This document shows, piece by piece, positions 49,777 to 58,010 of a stretch of 64,000 bases of DNA. Origin of the DNA: Anaerolineae bacterium (lineage in GTDB: Bacteria > Chloroflexota > Anaerolineae > Aggregatilineales > Phototrophicaceae); the NCBI GenBank assembly GCA_022843745.1, contig JALHNB010000030.1, forward strand, positions 22,001-86,000, read 5' to 3'. The translations under genes were made by a program, and so were the position numbers. Numbering within the stretch: position 1 is the first letter of the stretch; the number at the start of each line of letters is the position of its first letter. The notes under the pieces are model-generated. The model ran no database searches, was not told the DNA's origin, and was given only the letters and a program-made list of their open reading frames with translations.

Positions 49777-51112
49777 GCGACGATACACTCCGGACTCGCT
49801 TGCAGAACGTTTAGACGAACTGCTGCCGCCCGGACAACCTGAACAAGTGAATCAGGATGGCGATCCGTTGATTCAGGCAGCGGCGTGGCTTACATCCGCA
49901 CCTCAGCCGCAGATGTCATCGGAAGCGATGGCGCGAATTCAGGCGCAGGTCATTCGGGTGCAGCAGATGCAGCGATCATCTTCACGCCCTCGTTTTCCAG
50001 GTGTCGCACGATGGGCATTGGCTGCCAGTTTTGCGCTGGTCGTATTGTTCGCGGGTTCTATTCCTTCGTCGCTTGCCAGTGTGCCGGGTGATTTCCTGTA
50101 CCCTGTTAAACAAGCTGTCGAACAGGTTGAACTGACGTTTGCGAATTCGCCGGAAGCCAGCGCTGTGACGCATCTGGTTCATGCGGAACGCCGTTCACAG
50201 GAGGCTGCTACTCTACTCACACGAGGTCAGTTTAATCCGATTTTGCTGAATGGTGCAATCGAAGAGTTATCAGTTGCAGCTCAGATTGTGCGAAGTGGTG
50301 ACAATTTTGACTCTGCGCTCAAAGATGATTTACAGCGCCGAACGGTCATTGTCAATGCACAGGTTAATACTGTGCTGGCGTTGGTGGGCGATGAAACACA
50401 AGTGCCTGATTCAACGGTTGTACCCCTGCTTACCGAAATTCACGCGACTCAGGAGAGTGGTGGCTTGCTGCTGCCGACGGATACGCCGACTATAATGCCT
50501 TCACCAACCTCAGCACCATTGACGCTGATGCCAACGCTCACGCCGATACCAGCATTGACTGAAACCCCCACAGCCCTGATACCGACGACGACGGTTACGC
50601 CATTACCACCTGCCACAGTGATCGCTTCGCCTACCTCAACGGAGATCGCCACAGAAGCGCTTGTGTTGACATCTACTCCGACGAGCCTAACCGCGAACCT
50701 GATTATCGAAGGCGCGGTAGAGGCTATTAATGACAATGTCATCGTTATTTACGGATTTGAAATTGAATTGTCGCCGGGAGACCCCTTGCTATTGGTGATT
50801 AAAGTTGGCGATGTGGTTCGCGTTGAAGGCAACTTTGATGGGACTATTGTGATTGCCATCCTGGTCACTATCCTAAATGTCGATGTCATTGTCAACGAAA
50901 CAGGGGAAGTATGGAGAGATGCTGGCGATTGCAGTAATCCGCCGCCGCCCTGGGCGCCAGCAAATGGTTGGAGGGCGCGGTGTGAAGGCCAACAACCGGG
51001 TAACAATGGCAACAACGGTGGTAATAATGGTAACAATGCCAACAATGCCAACAATGGTAACAACGGCAATAATGGGATGGGGATGGGGATGGGCAGCGGA
51101 AGCGGCAGTTAG
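49769..51112 (+). CDS. DUF5667-like membrane anti-sigma-type protein with extracellular beta module
   Basis: 447 residues from ATG at 49769 with GAGG upstream. The cytoplasmic N-terminus (1-80) is followed by one membrane helix (WALAASFALVVLFAGSI). Outside is a DUF5667-like domain (VPGDFLYPVKQAVEQVELTF, HLVHAERRSQEAATLLTRG), a long Thr/Pro linker, then one copy of the beta module (IEGAVEAINDNVIVIYGFEI, KVGDVVRVEG). The end has WRDAGDC-S-NPPPPWAPANGW, RARCE, an Asn-Gly repeat run and GMGMGMGSGSGS. Position right after the ECF sigma gene suggests it anchors and senses for that sigma factor; RseP at 13.5 kb could be the protease. Confidence 0.85.
   Translation: MSERRYTPDSLAERLDELLPPGQPEQVNQDGDPLIQAAAWLTSAPQPQMSSEAMARIQAQVIRVQQMQRSSSRPRFPGVARWALAASFALVVLFAGSIPSSLASVPGDFLYPVKQAVEQVELTFANSPEASAVTHLVHAERRSQEAATLLTRGQFNPILLNGAIEELSVAAQIVRSGDNFDSALKDDLQRRTVIVNAQVNTVLALVGDETQVPDSTVVPLLTEIHATQESGGLLLPTDTPTIMPSPTSAPLTLMPTLTPIPALTETPTALIPTTTVTPLPPATVIASPTSTEIATEALVLTSTPTSLTANLIIEGAVEAINDNVIVIYGFEIELSPGDPLLLVIKVGDVVRVEGNFDGTIVIAILVTILNVDVIVNETGEVWRDAGDCSNPPPPWAPANGWRARCEGQQPGNNGNNGGNNGNNANNANNGNNGNNGMGMGMGSGSGS
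50993..51070 (+). repeat. Asn-Gly coding repeat run
   Basis: AAYAAYGGY-type trinucleotide repeats code for NNGNN runs near the C-terminus of the anti-sigma-type protein. Low complexity; liable to length variation. Confidence 0.75.
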
Positions 51113-51140
51113 TATCCAAAAATGCGGTAGTCAATATTCA

Positions 51141-51174
51141 TAAATAAATGCCCCGATTATTGCAACCGGGGCAT
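51141..51174 (-). terminator. Terminator of the NMT1-type importer operon
   Basis: Perfect 8-bp stem ATGCCCCG/CGGGGCAT (51148-51155 with 51167-51174), 11-nt loop. On the minus strand the stem is followed by TTTATTTAT, 15 bp beyond the binding-protein stop. It also lies after the convergent anti-sigma gene. Confidence 0.7.
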
Positions 51175-51188
51175 CCGACGCTTAAATG

Positions 51189-52301
51189 TTATTCGCCGCC
51201 TGGGGTAATTTCAACCTCAATCGGCTCATAGCTTTCGCCTGTTAGATCAAGATCGGGGAAGTCTGTGGTCAGACTTTCGATAGCGGCCGTTGCCAGATCG
51301 CTCCGGTAAGCGCCCTCGGTGGGTTCTTCAGTGATGACCTGACCTTCGAGTGAAATCGCCACTGTCTGTGCCCACAGTTCCTCATCCATCACGCCGATGC
51401 CTGCTGGCGAAGGCCAAACGAGTTTGTTGATTTCGTTCAACTGCCAGCGCATGTGGCCTTCGCCGAGAGTGGGGCCATTTTCCAGAACGGTTTCCACGCA
51501 GGCATCAAAGTTGTCACGGCAGAAAGCCCAGCCCCGGAATGTCGCACGCAGGAATTTGACAGCGATATCTTCGTTGCCTTCTGCGGCAAGCCACGAAGCA
51601 TCAACAAAAACGTGATCCTGGAGCATGGCTGTGCCGACATCGTTGAAGTTGATGACGTTGAGGTCTTCTGGCTGATACAGTTCACCCGTGTCGGGATTGA
51701 CCTGTTCCAAGACCTGGGCATATTCGTTATAGGTCATCGCTTCGGCAGCGTCGAGTTCGCCGTTCAGAAGCAGTGACATATCAAATGGCTGTTGGACGAT
51801 GGTCACATCATCCGGATTTTCAGGGTCAATGCCAACAGCACGCATTGCAGCAAAAAGCTCATGCTCGTTGCCGAAACCCCAGGTGCCGATTTTTTTACCT
51901 CTGAAGTCTTCAACCGAGGTGATGTCTTTATCGACAAATGAAACTTCAAGGGTACCGCTGCGTTGGAAAACCTGAGCGATATTTACGAGGTCTGCGCCTT
52001 CTTCACGTGAGGCCAGCACTTTCGGCACCCAGGCGATACCAAATTCCGCACCACCTGATGCTACCACTTGCTGCGGCACAATTTCGACTGCGCCTTCCAG
52101 AATGGTCACATCCAGGCCTTCCTCGGCATAATAGCCTTCGGCGAGGGCGGCATAATAACCCGCGAACTGCGACTGTGCGACCCACTGTAACTGCAACCGA
52201 ATTGGAACCATATCCTGTGCTATGGCGCTGCCCATCGACAGCCCACCGATGACGGACATCAGCACCAATAATAAACTGATGTGTTTGACAAACTTACGCA
52301 T
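51189..52301 (-). CDS. NMT1/THI5-like ABC transporter substrate-binding protein
   Basis: 370 residues from ATG at 52301 (AAGGAG upstream), where a signal peptide begins (HISLLLVLMSVIGGLSMGSA, cleavage near AIA-QD). Type 2 binding protein: RLQLQWVAQSQFAGYYAALA, EGYYAEEGLDVTILEG, SVEDFRGKKIGTWGFGNEHE and VEIVPQQVVASGGAEFG are the NMT1/ThiY-type pattern of pyrimidine-, thiamine-precursor- or nitrile/sulfonate-binding proteins. It is last in the minus-strand operon, 185 bp after the SsuC-like permease; a small hairpin (52455-52478) lies in that gap. Ligand probably a small N-heterocycle; a pyrimidine would fit the dihydropyrimidinase locus across the divergent promoter. Confidence 0.9.
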   Translation of the reverse strand: MRKFVKHISLLLVLMSVIGGLSMGSAIAQDMVPIRLQLQWVAQSQFAGYYAALAEGYYAEEGLDVTILEGAVEIVPQQVVASGGAEFGIAWVPKVLASREEGADLVNIAQVFQRSGTLEVSFVDKDITSVEDFRGKKIGTWGFGNEHELFAAMRAVGIDPENPDDVTIVQQPFDMSLLLNGELDAAEAMTYNEYAQVLEQVNPDTGELYQPEDLNVINFNDVGTAMLQDHVFVDASWLAAEGNEDIAVKFLRATFRGWAFCRDNFDACVETVLENGPTLGEGHMRWQLNEINKLVWPSPAGIGVMDEELWAQTVAISLEGQVITEEPTEGAYRSDLATAAIESLTTDFPDLDLTGESYEPIEVEITPGGE

Positions 52302-52486
52302 AAATTTTCTCCTTATTTTGGAATTGACGTTGATTTGACCAACGAAATCGAACGCAAAAACAGTTTTCTTCACCAAACAGGCAAAGCTAAACTCTATCTT
52401 ACCCAGATTGCTAGGATAACGGCAAATTACGCCTGAGATAAATAGGGAATTGTGACGAAAAGAGTTCGCCTTTTTCGTAAATTTCG

Positions 52487-53329
52487 CTATTCAGTCTGAC
52501 GGAATGATGTATGCCAGGGCATCACGCGGCGCTCGATGATCGTGACGGTTAGATAAAACCCGATGCCGATGAGCGCGGCCATGAGAATAGCTGACCAGGC
52601 GCGGTCAAAATCGAAGCCGGATGCCGCTTGTGTGATGAATACGCCTAATGTTGCGCGTGGGCCGCCAAAAAATTCTGAGACAATCGCGCCGATGACACTG
52701 AGCGAACTGGCGACCCGCAGCGCACTAAAAATATAGGGTAGTGCGTTCGGGATTCGCAGCGCAAACAGGGTTTTGAAAGGGCTGGCAGCGTAGGATTCCA
52801 TCAATTCAAGCTGGCGCGGGTCGATCAGAGTCAGCCCGCGAACGGTATTAATCATAGTCGGGAAAAAGACGATAATCGCGACAATCGCCATTTTGGATGC
52901 AGGATTAGTGAGGCCAAACCAGTTATTCATGATGGGCGCAAAAGCGATAATAGGTACGGAGTTGGCAGCAATCGCAAACGGCATCGCTGCTTCGCTGATA
53001 ATTGTCCAACGTGCGGTGATGAGCGCAAGAAGGATGCCCGACCCACAGCCGAGGACAAATCCGCCGAACGCTGACCATAGTGTTGCACCCGCTGCCTGGT
53101 AAAGGAGAGATGACCCACCGCTGAGTAAAATCTGCGTTTCTTCGAGAAAACGCGCCGCGATGTCCGATGGCTTGGGGAGTAAGAACTGCTGAATATTGAG
53201 AACCCGCACGGCTACTTCCCACAGCGCTAAAAAGGCAACAGCGATCATAATCGTCGGAAAATAGTAGCTGACTTGCCCTTTTATATTTTCCCCCCAGGTA
53301 AGCGATGGTGTTTTCGTGATTTCAGCCAT
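52487..53329 (-). CDS. NMT1-type ABC transporter permease (SsuC/ThiX-like)
   Basis: 280 residues, six membrane helices. ANSVPIIAFAPIMNNWFGL and PTMINTVRGLTLIDPRQLELMESYAAS with the coupling loop ASPFKTLFALRIPNALPYIF mark the SsuC/TauC/ThiX permease group, and VIGAIVSEFFGGPRATLG ends the conserved part. The ribosome site GAGGAG lies in the 3' end of the ATPase gene (gap 3 bp). A second, larger permease of the same type is the first gene of the operon, so the channel is likely a heterodimer. Confidence 0.93.
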   Translation of the reverse strand: MAEITKTPSLTWGENIKGQVSYYFPTIMIAVAFLALWEVAVRVLNIQQFLLPKPSDIAARFLEETQILLSGGSSLLYQAAGATLWSAFGGFVLGCGSGILLALITARWTIISEAAMPFAIAANSVPIIAFAPIMNNWFGLTNPASKMAIVAIIVFFPTMINTVRGLTLIDPRQLELMESYAASPFKTLFALRIPNALPYIFSALRVASSLSVIGAIVSEFFGGPRATLGVFITQAASGFDFDRAWSAILMAALIGIGFYLTVTIIERRVMPWHTSFRQTE

Positions 53330-53332
53330 CTT

Positions 53333-54130
53333 TTACTCCTCGTGAGCATCGCGCAGGAGTTCGCGCACTTGGTTAACTTTTTCGAAAAAGCGAGGTGATT
53401 CGCGGGTTTCGAATACACGCGGGTACGGGAGGTCTGTGTCCACGACAGCCGTAATGCGACCCGGACGCGGTGACATAACGACGACACGAGTTGAGAGGAA
53501 AATCGCTTCGGGGATGCTGTGGGTTACGAAAATGACCGTCGTTTTGGTTGTTTGCCAGATTCGGAGAAGCTCCATATTCATGCGCTCACGGGTGAATTCA
53601 TCCAGTGCGCCAAACGGCTCGTCCATCAACAGAAGCGCGGGTTCGAAAGCCAAAGCGCGGGCAATCGCGACCCTCTGCTGCATCCCCCCGGAAAGCTGCC
53701 AGGGATAGTGGTTGCTAAATTTGCCAAGCTCGACCATTTCAAGCATTTTTTGCGCACGTACTTTTCGTTCGCTGGCGGAGTAACGCATGATTTCCAGCGG
53801 CAGCTCGACATTTTTGCCAACGGTTCGCCAGTCGTAGAGGGTCGCGGCCTGGAAAACCATGCCGTAATCGCGATCTAAACGCGCCTGTTGTGGGTTTTTA
53901 CCATTTATTTTCAGCTCGCCAGTTGTGGGCTTGAGCAAATCGGCGATCAGACGCAGAAGAGTCGATTTACCGCAGCCGGATGGCCCAATCAGCGATATGA
54001 ATTCGCCGTTGTGAATATCCAGGTTGATATTTTGCAGGGCGACCACTTGGTTATCTTCACCTGAGCCAAAAATTTTGTTAACGCCTTTAGCGGAGATGAC
54101 CAGGGTATTATTCTGTACATGTTCAGACAT
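53333..54130 (-). CDS. NMT1-type ABC transporter ATP-binding protein (SsuB/TauB-like)
   Basis: 265 residues. Walker A GPSGCGKST, Q-loop MVFQAATLYDWRTVGKNV, signature LSGGMQQRVAIARALA, Walker B LLLMDEPFGALDEFTRE and H-loop FVTHSIPEAIFL. The FGALDxxTRxxM segment is that of nitrate/sulfonate/taurine/pyrimidine importers. Starts 3 bp after the fused permease gene's stop and ends 3 bp before the smaller permease, in a tight four-gene unit. Confidence 0.94.
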   Translation of the reverse strand: MSEHVQNNTLVISAKGVNKIFGSGEDNQVVALQNINLDIHNGEFISLIGPSGCGKSTLLRLIADLLKPTTGELKINGKNPQQARLDRDYGMVFQAATLYDWRTVGKNVELPLEIMRYSASERKVRAQKMLEMVELGKFSNHYPWQLSGGMQQRVAIARALAFEPALLLMDEPFGALDEFTRERMNMELLRIWQTTKTTVIFVTHSIPEAIFLSTRVVVMSPRPGRITAVVDTDLPYPRVFETRESPRFFEKVNQVRELLRDAHEE

Positions 54131-54133
54131 GCG

Positions 54134-55882
54134 TTAGGAACTCCGAATATAACCGCGCAGTGCGACTCGTTCGATCAGACTGACAATAATAAAAAACGTG
54201 ATGCCGACCAACGCCGCCATAATGATCGCTGCCCACAGCTTGGGTGTCGAGATCATGCTGTAATCGGAACTAAAGTCCAGAATTGCCCGTCCCAGCCCGT
54301 CACGTATGCTGCTGGGTAATTCACCGATGATCGCGCCGACAACGCTGGCGGTAGCTGATACTTTGAGGGCGGTGAAGATATAGGGCAGGGCAGCCGGGAA
54401 GCGCAGTTTCCACATAATTTCCCATCGCGTGGCGGCATACGAGTGCATGAGTTCTACTGCCATCGGATTGGGTGATTGCAGGCCGCGCATGGTGTTGACC
54501 GTCACAGGGAAGAATGTGATGTAAGCCGCGATCACCGCGACGGATGCCGGACCCGCGCCAAGCCATATGACGACCATTGGCGCGATGGCAAGAATCGGCA
54601 CTGTCTGCGAGGCGACGACGTAGGGCAGCAGTCCACGTTCCAGTAAGCGTGAGTGTGCAAACAAAGCGCCGAGAACGAAACCCAGACTTGCGCCGAATCC
54701 AAAGCCGAGCAGTGCTTCTTGCCAGGTATATAACCCCGCATTGGCGAGAATTCGTACAAGCAAAAGTGGGCCATTACGCCGAGCAGGTTGCAGGAATGCC
54801 TCCGCGATATTTTGCAGATGTGGCAGATTCAGGTCGTTAAAGATTTTCAAATCAAGCAAAATCAGATTGCTTGGTACCGCGAGATAATTGGTTTCGGCAA
54901 ATTCACCCGCCACCGTGCCGATTTTTTCGCTTAGAAATTGGTTGACCGACTGCCAATTCTCGACAGTATCCGCTGACACCGCGACGACCAACCGCCCTGG
55001 AAATTCGGGACGTATGGGCAGAAATAGTATCCGTTGAGATGTGTCGATATTTGTCAGATAGCGCAAATCGGGATAGGGGAGGCTATCGGCATCAATCTCT
55101 TCGTCGGGTGGCATCGGCGCGACAATACCGTCTAGTAATTTGCGATCTGTGATGACCGCTGTAATTTCTCCTGCTTCAAGTGCATTTAGCGAATCCTCAA
55201 GCGTAGGATAGGATGTATACGCCCAATTTTGCTGCGGCAGGGTTATGTTGTAACCAATCGAATCGGCGAAGGATTTAGACGCTTCCCAGGCTACCAACAG
55301 CGCGGATAGAATCACCAGAAACCCTAAAACTTTGGTTACACGCCCGGATGCGAATAACAGAATAAACAGCATCAAAGTGATCCCAATGAGGATTAGCTCT
55401 AATGTTGGATCGTTTTCAAGAGGTGGCACGATGAACAGCATCATATCCAGCCCCAATAGCGATGCAAGCAGCACATTTCGAGTCCAGCGGGCGTGTGTCA
55501 GTAATCCAGCGATGCCCATAACCCCTGCAAGCGCGATGCCCACGCACCAAACCATGAGGATATTGCGCATAGTCACAAGTAAAATCGAGTCGTCAAGCTT
55601 CTCTACGCCTGTTTGAGCCGCCCAGTTTTTAGCATATTGACCCAGCACCGATTCGGGAGCTTCCTCTCCAGACTGATCGGTCATCCACGTAGCTAATTCG
55701 CCAAGAGTCGAATCCGTTAACAGAGGGGCATCCAATGCAAGATTTTGAAATGTGATCGCCAGTAGAACTGCTATCGTAACCGTTACGAGGGCGAGCAGTA
55801 TAATTATAGGGGTACGCAGGCTGCCCACTGCGAAAACAGATTTTGCGGCGCTGGCTTGAATCGGAATATCGGTCATAAACAT
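54134..55882 (-). CDS. Fused ABC permease with N-terminal membrane and extracytoplasmic domain
   Basis: 582 residues from ATG at 55882 (55876 is an alternative; weak ribosome sites), twice the usual permease length. N-terminal half: one helix, a short outside loop, four more helices (about residues 95-200), then an extracytoplasmic domain (205-345) with YPTLEDSLNALEAGEITAVI and VDTSQR-like strands that resembles one lobe of a type 2 substrate-binding protein. C-terminal half: SsuC-type permease with ASQTVPILAIAPMVVIWLG, PVTVNTMRGLQSPNPMAVEL and the coupling loop AATRWEIMWKLRFPAALPYI. Such a built-in binding-protein-like lobe could receive or gate the substrate. First gene of the operon, divergent from mmsA. 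Confidence 0.88.
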   Translation of the reverse strand: MFMTDIPIQASAAKSVFAVGSLRTPIIILLALVTVTIAVLLAITFQNLALDAPLLTDSTLGELATWMTDQSGEEAPESVLGQYAKNWAAQTGVEKLDDSILLVTMRNILMVWCVGIALAGVMGIAGLLTHARWTRNVLLASLLGLDMMLFIVPPLENDPTLELILIGITLMLFILLFASGRVTKVLGFLVILSALLVAWEASKSFADSIGYNITLPQQNWAYTSYPTLEDSLNALEAGEITAVITDRKLLDGIVAPMPPDEEIDADSLPYPDLRYLTNIDTSQRILFLPIRPEFPGRLVVAVSADTVENWQSVNQFLSEKIGTVAGEFAETNYLAVPSNLILLDLKIFNDLNLPHLQNIAEAFLQPARRNGPLLLVRILANAGLYTWQEALLGFGFGASLGFVLGALFAHSRLLERGLLPYVVASQTVPILAIAPMVVIWLGAGPASVAVIAAYITFFPVTVNTMRGLQSPNPMAVELMHSYAATRWEIMWKLRFPAALPYIFTALKVSATASVVGAIIGELPSSIRDGLGRAILDFSSDYSMISTPKLWAAIIMAALVGITFFIIVSLIERVALRGYIRSS

Positions 55883-55950
55883 CGCCAAACGACAAAAATT
55901 TCAAATGATAGGGACAATATAACACGTTCACAGCGAATTCTCACTATGTG

Positions 55951-56000
55951 AAGCTCATACAAGAGAACAGGTCAATCTATATCAAGCTCGCACAAGAGAA
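55951..56000. promoter_or_regulatory. Two 17-bp direct repeats at 33-bp pitch upstream of mmsA
   Basis: Copy 1 (55951-55967) and copy 2 (55984-56000) match at 15 of 17 bases: AAGCTC-NN-ACAAGAGAA. Their starts are 33 bp apart, about three helical turns, and the second ends 10 bp before the mmsA -35 box. This is a typical activator-site layout, and it is in the shared region of the divergent importer operon. Confidence 0.7.
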
Positions 56001-56009
56001 TATGGCAAT

Positions 56010-56037
56010 TTGTGGTAGAATTTGGCAACGTTATAAC
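56010..56037 (+). promoter_or_regulatory. Promoter for mmsA
   Basis: TTGTGG (56010-56015), 16-bp spacer, TATAAC (56032-56037), 31 bp before the ATG at 56068; AGGA lies about 8 nt before the ATG. Confidence 0.55.
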
Positions 56038-56067
56038 AGATTATTTTTGTAGTGATAGGAAACAAGC

Positions 56068-57519
56068 ATGGCAAAGAAACTCAAAAATTACATCGGGGGG
56101 GAATGGGTCGAATCAATCACCAGCGACTATATCCCAGTCCATGATCCCGCGACATGTGAACTGCTGGCGGAATGCCCCGATTCTACGGCTGAAGATGTTG
56201 ACCGGGCTGTGCAGGCTGCAACCGAAGGTTTTGACGAATGGCGGCGCACACCTGTGATGAATCGGGCACAGTATATGTACCGTTTGAAAACACTGCTTGA
56301 AGATCGCTTTGAAGATATTTCACGAATGGTCGTTCAGGAAAATGGTAAGGCACTCGACGAAGCACGCGGTGAAGTCCGGCGCGGTATCGAAAGTGTCGAT
56401 TTTGCCACTGGCGTGCCATTCATGATGCGTGCCGATGGACTGGAAGATGTCAGCTCAGGCATTGACGAATTTACAATGCGCCAGCCAGCAGGTGTATTTG
56501 CTGCAATTACGCCTTTTAATTTCCCGGCGATGGTGCCGTTGTGGTTCCTGCCAACGGCGATCACCTGCGGCAACACTTTTATTTTGAAGCCTTCCCCCCA
56601 AACGCCGATCAGCATGGACATCCTGTTTGAAATTCTGGAAGAACTGGATTTGCCAGAAGGTGTTGTGAATCTGGTGCAGGGCGGTAAAGCGTCTTCAATG
56701 GCAATTATGGAGCATCCCGGCATCAAGGGTGTGTCATTCGTCGGTTCGACACCTGTTGCCAAATTAGTCTATGAAACTTGTACGCGGCACGGCAAGCGTG
56801 TCCAGGCACAGGGCGGGGCGAAAAATTATATCGCCGTCATGCCGGATGCCAATATGGAAGCCAGCGTCAAGAATATTATGGGTGCGGCTTATGGCTGCGC
56901 AGGACAGCGCTGTCTGGCGGCGGCGGTGGTTGTTGCTGTCGGCGATGCCTATGACAAAGTGCGTGATGAAGTCGCGAAGCAGGCGGGGAACTTACGTGTC
57001 GGTTACGGGCTGAACGAAACTACTCAGATGGGTACGGTGGTCAGCGCTGCGGCAAAAGAACGCATCGAAAACCTGATTCAACGCGGTTTGGATGAAGGTG
57101 CGAAGGTTGTGCTGGACGGGCGTAACGTGACTGTCGCTGGATTTGAAGAAGGCACATTTGTCGGCCCCACGATTCTTGAAAATGTCACCCCTGAGAACAT
57201 CGTCGCAAAAGAAGAAATTTTCGGGCCGGTGTTATCACTGATGAAGGCTGAAAATTTTGACGAGGCTGTCGATCTGATTAATAACAGCCGCTATGGCAAC
57301 GCCGCGAGCATTTTTACCACCAACGGCGGCTATGCGCGTGATTTTAAATACCGTGTGAATGCCGGGAATATTGGCATCAATATCGGTGTGGCTGCGCCAT
57401 CGGCATCGTTCCCGTTTGGTGGTCAGAAAGACTCGTTCTTTGGCGATCTGCACGGACAGGGTTCAGACTCGATTGAGTTCTATACCGAGCGCAAAATTAT
57501 CATCGAGCGCTGGATATAA
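56068..57519 (+). CDS. mmsA: CoA-acylating methylmalonate/malonate-semialdehyde dehydrogenase
   Basis: 483 residues of the aldehyde dehydrogenase superfamily in the MmsA branch. FNFPAMVPLWFLPTAITCGN is the MmsA cofactor-site motif, VSFVGSTPVAKLVYE follows, and GAAYGCAGQRCLAAAVV holds the catalytic Cys in the MmsA-specific AGQRC setting. Unlike other aldehyde dehydrogenases, the catalytic Glu motif (ELGGK) is replaced by AQGGAKN. The product is propionyl-CoA or acetyl-CoA. With a dihydropyrimidinase downstream and a pyrimidine-type importer upstream, malonate semialdehyde from beta-alanine is a plausible substrate; valine or inositol breakdown are alternatives. A four-helix protein follows after 5 bp. 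Confidence 0.93.
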   Translation: MAKKLKNYIGGEWVESITSDYIPVHDPATCELLAECPDSTAEDVDRAVQAATEGFDEWRRTPVMNRAQYMYRLKTLLEDRFEDISRMVVQENGKALDEARGEVRRGIESVDFATGVPFMMRADGLEDVSSGIDEFTMRQPAGVFAAITPFNFPAMVPLWFLPTAITCGNTFILKPSPQTPISMDILFEILEELDLPEGVVNLVQGGKASSMAIMEHPGIKGVSFVGSTPVAKLVYETCTRHGKRVQAQGGAKNYIAVMPDANMEASVKNIMGAAYGCAGQRCLAAAVVVAVGDAYDKVRDEVAKQAGNLRVGYGLNETTQMGTVVSAAAKERIENLIQRGLDEGAKVVLDGRNVTVAGFEEGTFVGPTILENVTPENIVAKEEIFGPVLSLMKAENFDEAVDLINNSRYGNAASIFTTNGGYARDFKYRVNAGNIGINIGVAAPSASFPFGGQKDSFFGDLHGQGSDSIEFYTERKIIIERWI

Positions 57520-57524
57520 ATCAT

Positions 57525-57887
57525 ATGGCCTCGTTGAACACATTTGGCGCAATTCTGACGTATGCGATCAACCTGGAAGTACAACTGCGCGATTATTATC
57601 AGTCTGCTGGAAACAGTGGGCGCGCGCAGGGGGCAGATAAACGCCGCCAAACGCTGGAACGTATCCGCCGGGAGTACGTGGTCGAAATCACGCTGGAGCC
57701 GATTGATGGGCTGGACGAGACTAACTATGCTTTTGATCTCAAAGACCCGTCTGAAAATGGACAGCGGTCTATCGAAAGCACAGCGGCTCGTTTCTTTGCC
57801 GACGTTTCGCCCAAGATCAATGTTCGGCAGGCGCAGCGTGCGCTTGAACGCTGTGGTAAAGAGCATCAGGAATTAGCGCAAGCGTAA
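57525..57887 (+). CDS. Small helical protein, unrecognised
   Basis: 120 residues, mainly helical. The first helix FGAILTYAINLEVQLRDYYQ looks like the first helix of ferritin-like/rubrerythrin-type proteins (Glu and Tyr spaced along one face), but the matching later metal ligands are not clear. Middle segment ITLEPIDGLDETNYAF is less helical. Starts 5 bp after mmsA and ends at a terminator, so the two form one unit. Function unknown. Confidence 0.75.
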   Translation: MASLNTFGAILTYAINLEVQLRDYYQSAGNSGRAQGADKRRQTLERIRREYVVEITLEPIDGLDETNYAFDLKDPSENGQRSIESTAARFFADVSPKINVRQAQRALERCGKEHQELAQA

Positions 57888-57904
57888 AATTCGCTTCCAA
57901 ACGT

Positions 57905-57942
57905 AAGGCGTGGTATCACTTGTGAACCGCGCCTTATTTTTT
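57905..57942 (+). terminator. Terminator after the mmsA unit
   Basis: 10-bp stem (57905-57914 with 57926-57935, one G-T pair), 11-nt loop, then ATTTTTT. Confidence 0.85.
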
Positions 57943-58010
57943 ATCAAAACCTTGAGCAGAAATTGTAACCAGCCGTTATAATTTGCAAAATTCGCGAAAG
58001 GCTTACCACC

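Noticed and set aside
55889..56067. TPP riboswitch upstream of the NMT1-type importer
   Set aside because: The conserved CUGAGA and related core segments are not found on either strand of the divergent region.
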